NCBI RefSeq assembly: GCF_037076345.1
Contig: NZ_AP024702.1
Location: 4,278,001-4,342,000, forward strand
DNA length: 64,000 nucleotides
From: Haloferula helveola
GTDB lineage: Bacteria; Verrucomicrobiota; Verrucomicrobiia; Verrucomicrobiales; Akkermansiaceae
Reading direction: 5' to 3'
The notes under the pieces were generated by a model that saw only the letters and a list, made by a program, of their open reading frames with translations, made no database searches and was not told where the DNA came from. The translations under genes were made by a program, and so were the position numbers. Below are positions 19,029-26,217 of this stretch, piece after piece (position 1 is the stretch's first letter; each line of letters begins with the position of its first letter).

Positions 19029-20396
19029 ATGGCATCCCACTTCGTCACTTCCGCAGACATCCCCGCCAACGGGGAGCGTCTCCAGAACGCTACGGTCTCC
19101 AAGGTCAAGATGATCGCCGGAGGGCTCTGCGCCATCCTCTCGGTGGTGAGCCTGTTCCTGCTCTTCGGACCCAACGAAGGCTGGGCCGCGACCTACGCCT
19201 ACTCCTGGCTGTTCGCGCTGTTCTTCTTCTTCACCCTTGCCGTCGGCGGCTGCTTCTGGACGCTGCTCCACAACGTCTCCAACTCGGGGTGGGGGACTTC
19301 GGTCCGCCGGATCATGGAGAACCTCGGTTCGGTTTATCCGTGGATGTTCCTGTTCGCGATCCCGCTGCTCTGCCCGGCGGTTCAACAGTATCTCTACGAG
19401 TGGATGACCATCCACCGCGAGGGCCTGTCCCAGGACAATGTTGGACTGTTCGACGGGTTCATGGCGGGCTTCTACGGCTCCGATTCGCTCCAGGGTTGGC
19501 TCAACGACAACCACCACGCGCTGTTGGCCAACAAGCTGTGGTACATGAACCTCTTCGCGTGGTACACTCGCTTCATCTTCTACTTCGTCGGCCTGACTCT
19601 CGTTATCCGCGGGCTGAGGAAGCTGTCGGTTGAGCAGGACAGCGACCCGAACCCCGGAACGGTCCGCCTGTTCAAGGCCCGCTTTCACTCGACTTACACG
19701 CTGATCATCTTCGCGATCACGATCACCTTCGCTGCCTTCGATTGGCTGATGGGCCTGGACTACAAGTGGTTCTCGACGATGTGGGGCGTCTACATCTTCG
19801 CCGGCACCGCGTTGAACTCGATGGCGGTCATCATCATCACCGCCACGCTCCTCCAGAGCGCCGGCTACATGAAGAAGGTGCTGACGCCCGAGCACTTCCA
19901 CATCAAGGGCAAGCTGCTCCTCGCCTTCACGATCTTCTGGGCCTACGTGACCTTCTCCCAGTTCTTCCTCATCTGGTATGCGAACATCACTGAGGAAACG
20001 AGCTACTTCCTGATCCGCAACACCGGCGGCTGGAACACCGGAATGATCTTCCTCGTCTTCGGCCACTTCGTGGTTCCGTTCGTCATCCTGCTGCAGGCAT
20101 GGCTGAAGAAGAATCCGAAGCTGCTCAGCCTGGTCGCGGTCTACACACTCGTGATGCACGTCGTGGATCACTACCTGATCTCAATCCCCGAGCGCTCGAT
20201 CTCGCTGATGAACATCCTGCCCGACAAGTTCGGTCACGTGACGACGGCCGTTCCCGGAGCGTTCTGGGGTGATGTTCTGGCCTTCGTTACTGTCGGTGCG
20301 GGCTTCGTCTTCTTCTACCTTCGCGCCCTCGGCGCCAACAACCTCTACCCGAACCGCGACCCGCGCCTTCTCGAGTCGGCGAACGTTTCGAACTAG
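19029..20396 (+). CDS. actF: Alternative complex III subunit ActF, second polytopic membrane subunit
   Basis: A 455-aa integral membrane protein with about ten hydrophobic helices. It resembles ActC in topology and belongs to the quinol:cytochrome c oxidoreductase quinone-binding subunit 2 group. Conserved-looking stretches include SNSGWGTSVRRIMENLGSV, a helix with FAAFDWLMGLDYKWFSTMWG and the late QFFLIWYANITEETSYF. ActF is thought to form part of the proton-conducting or quinol-binding membrane arm. It closes the canonical actABCDEF order. Confidence 0.93.
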   Translation: MASHFVTSADIPANGERLQNATVSKVKMIAGGLCAILSVVSLFLLFGPNEGWAATYAYSWLFALFFFFTLAVGGCFWTLLHNVSNSGWGTSVRRIMENLGSVYPWMFLFAIPLLCPAVQQYLYEWMTIHREGLSQDNVGLFDGFMAGFYGSDSLQGWLNDNHHALLANKLWYMNLFAWYTRFIFYFVGLTLVIRGLRKLSVEQDSDPNPGTVRLFKARFHSTYTLIIFAITITFAAFDWLMGLDYKWFSTMWGVYIFAGTALNSMAVIIITATLLQSAGYMKKVLTPEHFHIKGKLLLAFTIFWAYVTFSQFFLIWYANITEETSYFLIRNTGGWNTGMIFLVFGHFVVPFVILLQAWLKKNPKLLSLVAVYTLVMHVVDHYLISIPERSISLMNILPDKFGHVTTAVPGAFWGDVLAFVTVGAGFVFFYLRALGANNLYPNRDPRLLESANVSN

Positions 20397-20430
20397 GTCT
20401 CTTCCTCATCCGCATTTCGACATTCCTTCC

Positions 20431-21240
20431 ATGGACCCATCTCGTGACAACCCGCTCATCCGTTTCACCGCCTTTTGGTGGGGGATCGGCGTGATCTCGC
20501 TGTTCTTCGTCGTGCTGCTGCTCACCCGCATGGTGGTCGGCGGTGGTGAAGGCTCCGATCCGCTCGAGGAAGCGGCTGCGAAAAACCGTCAGAAGGTGCG
20601 CGAGGCGGTCGATACTGCCCAGGCTGCGGCTTTTGAGACGAAGGTCGTGACCGAGGGTGAGACCGTCCAATTGCATCCCGAGCATGTCTTCGACTATGTC
20701 GGTAAGCAACTGGTCGACGGTGCTCCGACGAAGGTCGAGGATCCGGCGCAGGTTGTGCCCAACTCGCCGACCGCGATCGAGATCGCGAACGCACCTGCCG
20801 CGGGCGATCCCGCTGCTGTGGATGCCCTGACGCCTCCTGCCGACACCGAGATCGATCCGGCCGTCATCGAGAAGGGCAAGCAGGCGTTTATGGTCTGCAT
20901 GGCCTGCCACGGCATGGACGGCAAGGGTGTGCCGAACGTCGGTCCGCCGCTTGCGGGTTCCGAGTGGGTCACCGGTCCCGTATCCAACCTCATCCGTATC
21001 CAGATGCGCGGTCTTGAAGGTCCGATCGAAGTTGCGGGGCAGAAGCTCACATTCCTCGCGCCGATGGCGCCGATGGGGGCGGCGAGCTCCGACGAGGACG
21101 TCGCCGCGGTGCTCACCTACATCCGCAATTCCTTCGGAAACACGGCCCCTCCGGTTCTTGTTGAACAGGTCAAGATGCTGCGCAGCGAGGTCGGCAAGCC
21201 GATGCTCAAGCAGGAAGATCTCATCGCTCCCGAGAAGTAA
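20431..21240 (+). CDS. Membrane-anchored monohaem cytochrome c (first paralogue)
   Basis: A 269-aa protein: one N-terminal transmembrane helix (TAFWWGIGVISLFFVVLLLTRMVVGG), a linker of about 110 residues rich in Ala/Pro/acidic residues, then a class I cytochrome domain with CMACH. A later MAPMGAASSDEDVAAVLTYIRNSFGN supplies the probable axial Met. It is a paralogue of the cytochrome at 23510: both share PLAGSEW, GL.GP and the TY.RN.FGN ending. The pair flanks the CcoN/CcoO-like genes, so it may be a CcoP-like donor subunit. The ATG at 20431 is chosen because it follows TTCCTTCC and is 34 bp from the actF stop. Confidence 0.88.
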   Translation: MDPSRDNPLIRFTAFWWGIGVISLFFVVLLLTRMVVGGGEGSDPLEEAAAKNRQKVREAVDTAQAAAFETKVVTEGETVQLHPEHVFDYVGKQLVDGAPTKVEDPAQVVPNSPTAIEIANAPAAGDPAAVDALTPPADTEIDPAVIEKGKQAFMVCMACHGMDGKGVPNVGPPLAGSEWVTGPVSNLIRIQMRGLEGPIEVAGQKLTFLAPMAPMGAASSDEDVAAVLTYIRNSFGNTAPPVLVEQVKMLRSEVGKPMLKQEDLIAPEK

Positions 21241-21246
21241 TTCATC

Positions 21247-22737
21247 ATGTCGAACCCTCCCGAATCCAGTATCGATCACGACCCGACCGTCCGGGCCGCG
21301 ATTGACCGCTCGCTGCGGCACCCGGTGATGTTCTTTTTCACCAGCGGCGCGGCTTGGTTGGCCGTCGCGATCCTCCTCGGCATCATTTCGTCGGCAAAGG
21401 TTCACAGTCCGCAATTCCTCGGTGACTGCGCATGGTTCACCTACGGTCGCGTGTTCGCCGCCCACCAGAGCGCCTTGCTCTACGGCTGGGGCTGCCAGGC
21501 GGCCTTCGGAATGATGATTTGGCTGATGGCACGCCTTTCGCGTCAGGAATGCCGCAATGCCGGAACGATCCTGATGGCGGGGCACGTCTGGAACTTCGCC
21601 ATCTCGATCGGCGTGATCGGCATTCTCGCCGGTGGCGGAACGGGCATGCCTTGGATGGACATGCCGTCCTTCGCGTGGATCCCGATGCTGCTCTCCTACG
21701 GTGCCATCCTCATCTGGTCGATGGTTCAGTTCAAGGTGCGCCCGGAAGGTCATACCTACATTTCGCAGTGGTACCTGATGGCGGCGCTGATCTGGTTCCC
21801 CTGGTTCTTCGGATCGGCCCACCTGCTCGTCCACGGGTTCGGCGGCAGCCCTCTCGGCGCCGCCGGCGTGAACGCTTGGTATCACTCGGCGCTGCTGCTG
21901 CTGTTCTTCGCTCCGGTCGGGATCGGGATGGCCTACTATCTGGTGCCGAAGGTGACCGGCCGTCCGGTGTTCAACTACTCGATGTCGCTCCTCGGTTTCT
22001 GGACCCTCGCCGCGATCGCACCCTGGGCCGGCCTGCAGAAGCTGACCGGTGCACCGATTCCGAACTTCCTTCCGTATCTCGGCGCATTCGCCGGCATCCT
22101 GTTCGCGATGCCTGCCGCGCTCGCCGGTATCAATCTGCTCAAGACGGCTTCCAGCGAAATGGAGACGGTCAATCTCAGCCCGACCCTCCGCTTCACGATC
22201 TGGGGGCTGATCTTCCTCCTCGTCCTTGGTGCCGCCAGCGTCGTTCTGAACAGCCCGGGTGTAATGAAGATCACCCAGTTCACGATGTCCGGCTACGGCT
22301 ACGACCTGCTGGCGGTCTACGGCTTCTTCAGCTTCATCGCCTTCGGCTCGATCTACTTCATCGTTCCTCGGATCACCCGTCGTGAATGGCTGTCGCGCCG
22401 CCTGATCAAGTGGCACTTCTTCCTCTCGATCTACGGGATCGGCGCGATCATCGTGGTGGCCCTCTTCGGCGGCCTGATGCAGGGCGTCGGTCAGGAGGAA
22501 TACCTCCAACCTTGGGAGAATGCCGCCGGCCGCGCATTCCCTTACGCGGTTCTGGTGACCACGGCATGGAGCTTCCTGCTGCTTTCCAACGTCTTCTTCT
22601 TCCTCCACCTGACGCTGATGTGGCTGCGCCTCGGTCGGCGTAGCTCGCACCCGACCCTGCTCGTGACGCCGCACCATTCGAGTCCGCACGGACCGGAAGG
22701 TGACATCGATAACGTCGGCTCCGCCTCCGCCCACTGA
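21247..22737 (+). CDS. CcoN-like (cbb3 oxidase subunit I) membrane protein lacking most haem and copper ligands
   Basis: A 496-aa polytopic protein recognisable as cbb3-type subunit I. AAHQSALLYGWG keeps one low-spin haem His at 73, and WYHSALLLLFF, AYYLVPKVTGRPVFNYSMSLLGFW and PWAGLQKLTGAP align without gaps to CcoN. At the CuB His-His pair (GPHHL in CcoN) it has LQK (Gln264, Lys265). At GHVHSG, which holds the haem b3 His and the second haem b His, it has GYDLLA (Tyr352, Leu354). At the cross-linked CuB His position it has Ser214, with a His one residue earlier. It therefore should not reduce oxygen. The likely role is structural, or quinone/proton related, within a supercomplex. It is followed by a haem-competent CcoO-like subunit. 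Confidence 0.85.
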   Translation: MSNPPESSIDHDPTVRAAIDRSLRHPVMFFFTSGAAWLAVAILLGIISSAKVHSPQFLGDCAWFTYGRVFAAHQSALLYGWGCQAAFGMMIWLMARLSRQECRNAGTILMAGHVWNFAISIGVIGILAGGGTGMPWMDMPSFAWIPMLLSYGAILIWSMVQFKVRPEGHTYISQWYLMAALIWFPWFFGSAHLLVHGFGGSPLGAAGVNAWYHSALLLLFFAPVGIGMAYYLVPKVTGRPVFNYSMSLLGFWTLAAIAPWAGLQKLTGAPIPNFLPYLGAFAGILFAMPAALAGINLLKTASSEMETVNLSPTLRFTIWGLIFLLVLGAASVVLNSPGVMKITQFTMSGYGYDLLAVYGFFSFIAFGSIYFIVPRITRREWLSRRLIKWHFFLSIYGIGAIIVVALFGGLMQGVGQEEYLQPWENAAGRAFPYAVLVTTAWSFLLLSNVFFFLHLTLMWLRLGRRSSHPTLLVTPHHSSPHGPEGDIDNVGSASAH

Positions 22738-22769
22738 ATTTCACGGAATCCCTTTCGAACCTACTTCCC

Positions 22770-23486
22770 ATGAGTTTCCGTCAATTTGCCATCGGTCTCA
22801 CCGCCAGCTTCGGTATCGCGTGGCTGGCTGTGGTGGTCGTGCCTTTCTTCAAGCTTCGCAATCCCGCTCCGATCGCCTTCCAGGAGGGCGTCGATACGCA
22901 GGAGGGGATTTACCACCCGAAGCGGGCCGGTCGGGTCGCGAACGGTGCGCACATCTATGCGGCAAACGGCTGTTACGAGTGCCACACGCAGGTCGCACGG
23001 CCGAGCTACGCCGGAAACGACCTTGGGCGGCAGGATCTCGCCGGCCTTGCTCCCTCCCTCCATCCCGATGGTGTCGACAGCCGTCGCGAGTCGAACATCT
23101 ACGACTACATCGGCCTTGATTTCGCCCCGATCGGTGTCACCCGTCTGGGTCCCGACCTGTCCAACCTCGGCCGCAGGGTCGAGGCGGAGCACGGTGCGGA
23201 TGCCAAGGATTGGCTGATGCTCCACCTCTACGATCCGCGGCTGGATCCGGCCCGCCGCAATTGGTCATCCTGTCCGTCCATGTCGTTCTTCTTCGAAAAG
23301 CGAGAGATCACCGGACAGCCGTCCGACGATGCCCTCGGTGTGACCGTCAAGAAGGGCTGGGAAGTGGTGCCCGGCGAGAAGGCTGAGGCTCTCGTCAGCT
23401 ACCTACTTTCGCTCAAGCACGACGATCCCGTTCCCGCCTCGATGAACTACGCCCCGATCAAGGGCGACGATAACAACGAAGGCTGA
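22770..23486 (+). CDS. CcoO-like (cbb3 oxidase subunit II) monohaem cytochrome c
   Basis: A 238-aa protein with an N-terminal transmembrane helix (IGLTASFGIAWLAVVVVPFF). The FixO/CcoO-type haem site is AANGCYECHTQVARP (CxxCH at about 70-74). RLGPDLSNLGRR and WLMLHLYDPR are typical of the CcoO fold, and a Met in the SMSFFFEKR region may be an axial ligand. It is at the family's usual length and its haem motif is intact, in contrast with the CcoN-like partner encoded just upstream. It is predicted to carry electrons on the periplasmic side between alternative complex III and the aa3 oxidase. Confidence 0.88.
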   Translation: MSFRQFAIGLTASFGIAWLAVVVVPFFKLRNPAPIAFQEGVDTQEGIYHPKRAGRVANGAHIYAANGCYECHTQVARPSYAGNDLGRQDLAGLAPSLHPDGVDSRRESNIYDYIGLDFAPIGVTRLGPDLSNLGRRVEAEHGADAKDWLMLHLYDPRLDPARRNWSSCPSMSFFFEKREITGQPSDDALGVTVKKGWEVVPGEKAEALVSYLLSLKHDDPVPASMNYAPIKGDDNNEG

Positions 23487-23509
23487 ACCGATACTTTCCC
23501 GTCCATCCG

Positions 23510-24271
23510 ATGCAAGATTCCCAGAAGCCTGATCTCGACGAATCGCTGAACGTCACCCAGTCGCACGACCGCGCCATGCGCGAGGCGGCTGCCGTGGCGC
23601 GTGAGAAGCACGTTGATGAAGGAGGTCGAGAGCCGTTGTCCCTGTGGGTCTTCGGCGCCAGCGCGTTCATCCTGATTTTCGCCGGCCTCGCGCTGGGGAA
23701 TGCGGGTTCGTTCTTCAACTACAACGAGACGGTTAAGTCGGACTACGTTCGCAAAACCTTCGACAGCGGCGACAACTCCGGGCCGCCACCCGGCGAGGCC
23801 CTAAAGATCTACATGGCCAAGGGCGAGAAAATCTACGGCAAGTGCATCGGCTGCCACGCGCCCGACGGCAAGGGCGGGGGTGCCTATCCGGCTCTCGCCG
23901 GCAGCGAATGGGCGCTTGGAGAGACCGAGCGCTTCGCGATGGTCGTTCTCAACGGTCTTTCCGGGCCGACGAGTACCGGCAAGACTTACGGGGTGATGCC
24001 CGCCCAGGGTATCGGCATGAGCGATGTCGATCTCGCCGCCGTGATGACCTACGTGCGCAATGCTTTCGGCAACTCGAAGGGTGATGTCGTCACCAAGGAG
24101 ATGGCCGCCGAGGCGATCAAGATTTCCGAAGCACGGGCGAACCCTGGCTCGCCCGTGACCGCCGATGAACTGAAAGCCGACCACCTCAAGGACCTTCCGG
24201 GGGACAAGCTCGATCCGACCACCATGATCGACCCCGTCACGCTTGAGCCGGTGGAAGCCGCCGCCGAGTAA
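23510..24271 (+). CDS. Membrane-anchored monohaem cytochrome c (second paralogue, CcoP-like)
   Basis: A 253-aa protein. The cytoplasmic N-terminus (residues 1-43) is followed by a transmembrane helix (LWVFGASAFILIFAGLALG). A cytochrome c domain carries KCIGCHAPDGKGGGAYPALAGSEW and a later VMPAQGIGMSDVDLAAVMTYVRNAFGN with the axial Met. It is the paralogue of the cytochrome encoded at 20431. Its position after CcoN- and CcoO-like genes corresponds to ccoP, although true CcoP is usually dihaem and this has a single haem. The C-terminal 60 residues are hydrophilic and low in complexity. Confidence 0.88.
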   Translation: MQDSQKPDLDESLNVTQSHDRAMREAAAVAREKHVDEGGREPLSLWVFGASAFILIFAGLALGNAGSFFNYNETVKSDYVRKTFDSGDNSGPPPGEALKIYMAKGEKIYGKCIGCHAPDGKGGGAYPALAGSEWALGETERFAMVVLNGLSGPTSTGKTYGVMPAQGIGMSDVDLAAVMTYVRNAFGNSKGDVVTKEMAAEAIKISEARANPGSPVTADELKADHLKDLPGDKLDPTTMIDPVTLEPVEAAAE

Positions 24272-24294
24272 CCAGGAACCTACCAGCTACCATC

Positions 24295-26193
24295 ATGAGT
24301 GCACATGCCGCCACGGCCGACTCACACGGTCACGACGACCACGACCATCACCACGATCCCGGTTTCGTGAAGAAGTATATCTTCTCCACGGACCACAAGA
24401 TGATCGGTATCCAGTACGGCATCACCGCCGGAGCGTTCCTGCTGTTCGGGTTCTTCCTGATGATGGTGATGCGATGGAGCATCGCCTATCCTCACGAGCC
24501 CCTTCCGGGCTGGATGAGCTGGATGTTCACCGACGACTGGAAGGCACGCTGGCTTCAGGACGGCAAGGTGACCGGCGATACCTACAACATGTTCGGCGCC
24601 ATGCACGGTACGATCATGGTCTTCCTCGGTGTCGTGCCTCTGGGCTTCGGTGCCTTCGGCAATTTCGTCACTCCGCTGCAGATCGGTGCGCCCGACATGG
24701 CGTTCCCGCGTCTCAACATGATGAGTTACTGGGTCTACCTCGCCGGTGGCCTGATCATGTGCGGCTCGTTCTTCATGGAATCGGGGGCCGCGAAGTCCGG
24801 TTGGACGAACTACTCTCCGCTGGCGGGCATCGCCGACGCGCAAATCACCAACCAGTGGCTGGCGGGCCAGACGCAGTGGCTCATCGGACTGGTACTCCTG
24901 ATCACCTCTTCGCTCCTCGGGTCGGTCAACTTCATCACGACCATCATCAACCTGCGGGCACGCGGCCTCACCTGGATGCGCATGCCGTTCTTCGTGTGGG
25001 CCATGCTGGTGACCGGCTTCCTCCTCCTGCTCGCGTTCCCTCCGCTTGAAGCAGCAGGGATCATGCAGCTGATGGACCGAGTGACCGGTTCGTCGTTCTT
25101 CATGCCCTCCGGTCTCTACACCAAGGCGGAAGGTCTTCTTGAGATTTCCGGTGGCGGCTCGCCGCTGCTGTTCCAGCACCTTTTCTGGTTCCTCGGTCAC
25201 CCCGAGGTCTACGTCCTGCTCCTTCCGGCGATTGCCTGCGTGGCCGAGATTATCCCGGCCAACACCCGCAAGCCTCTCTGGGGCTACAAGGCGATGGTCT
25301 ACGGGGTGCTCGTGCTCGGCTTCCTGTCATTCATCGTGTGGGCGCACCACATGTATCTGACCGGGATGGGTCCGGTGGTCTCGACGTGGTTCCAGACGAC
25401 GACGGTTCTGATTTCCATCCCGTCGGTCATTCTTCTGACCTCACTGATCATCTCCCTGTGGGGTGGTTCGATCCGCTTCACGCCGGCGATGATCTGGGCC
25501 TGCGCGTTCCTGCCGATGTTCGGTATCGGCGGTCTTACCGGTCTGCCGCTGGCGTTCAACCTCGTGGATCTCCACCTGCACGACACTTACTACGTCATTG
25601 GTCACTTCCACTACGTCGTGGCTCCGGGGATTCTCTTCGGTCTCTTCGCCGGCGTTTACCATTGGTATCCGAAGCTTACCGGCCGCCAGATGAGCCGCTT
25701 CCTCAGCCACTTGCACTTCTGGCCGAGCCTGATCTGCATGAACCTGATTTTCTTCCCGATGCTCACTCAGGGGATGGCCGGTTTCCACCGCCGCTGGTAC
25801 AACGGAGGTGACGCTTACCTCGCGAAGTCTCCGGACAGCGCCAATGTCTTCGGAACCACCGTTGCCGAACACATCGACCTCAACATCCTGATGTCATGGG
25901 CTGCATGGATCATGGCTCTCGCCCAGGTCCCGTTTCTGATCAACATGGTCATCAGCAAGTTCGCCGGTCGCAAGGTCACCAGCGACAACCCCTGGAACGC
26001 GACCACCCTCGAGTGGGCGACCCCGACGCCTCCGGGTCACGGCAACTTCCTGACCGAGCCGGTCGTCTACCGCGGACCATACGAATACAGCCGGCCCGAC
26101 CACGACGAGGACTTCCTTCCCCAGTGGATCGAACCGAAGAAGCCGGCCGAAGCGCCCGCCGAGAAGCCGGAGGAATCTCCTGCCGAGCACTGA
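24295..26193 (+). CDS. ctaD: Cytochrome c oxidase subunit I (aa3-type), K-channel lysine absent
   Basis: A 632-aa haem-copper oxidase catalytic subunit of A-type. The haem a His is in MFGAMHGTIMVF. GHPEVYVLLLPA supplies the CuB His, the D-channel-end Glu and the cross-linking Tyr; VWAHHMYLTGM supplies the CuB His pair; HDTYYVIGHFHYV supplies haem a3/a His. D-channel Asp is present in IGAPDMAFPRLN. At the K-channel position (PTGIKVF in Paracoccus) it reads PSVILLT, so Lys is Leu in an ungapped alignment. The N-terminus is His/Asp rich (HGHDDHDHHHD). It catalyses reduction of O2 to water with proton pumping. Confidence 0.95.
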   Translation: MSAHAATADSHGHDDHDHHHDPGFVKKYIFSTDHKMIGIQYGITAGAFLLFGFFLMMVMRWSIAYPHEPLPGWMSWMFTDDWKARWLQDGKVTGDTYNMFGAMHGTIMVFLGVVPLGFGAFGNFVTPLQIGAPDMAFPRLNMMSYWVYLAGGLIMCGSFFMESGAAKSGWTNYSPLAGIADAQITNQWLAGQTQWLIGLVLLITSSLLGSVNFITTIINLRARGLTWMRMPFFVWAMLVTGFLLLLAFPPLEAAGIMQLMDRVTGSSFFMPSGLYTKAEGLLEISGGGSPLLFQHLFWFLGHPEVYVLLLPAIACVAEIIPANTRKPLWGYKAMVYGVLVLGFLSFIVWAHHMYLTGMGPVVSTWFQTTTVLISIPSVILLTSLIISLWGGSIRFTPAMIWACAFLPMFGIGGLTGLPLAFNLVDLHLHDTYYVIGHFHYVVAPGILFGLFAGVYHWYPKLTGRQMSRFLSHLHFWPSLICMNLIFFPMLTQGMAGFHRRWYNGGDAYLAKSPDSANVFGTTVAEHIDLNILMSWAAWIMALAQVPFLINMVISKFAGRKVTSDNPWNATTLEWATPTPPGHGNFLTEPVVYRGPYEYSRPDHDEDFLPQWIEPKKPAEAPAEKPEESPAEH

Positions 26194-26217
26194 TCACCGC
26201 CCCAGCTTTCCCAGAAC

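Noticed and set aside
13818-20171. Several long open frames antisense to actB, actC and actD-actF
   Set aside because: All lie opposite clearly identified act genes, have biased composition and no recognisable motifs.
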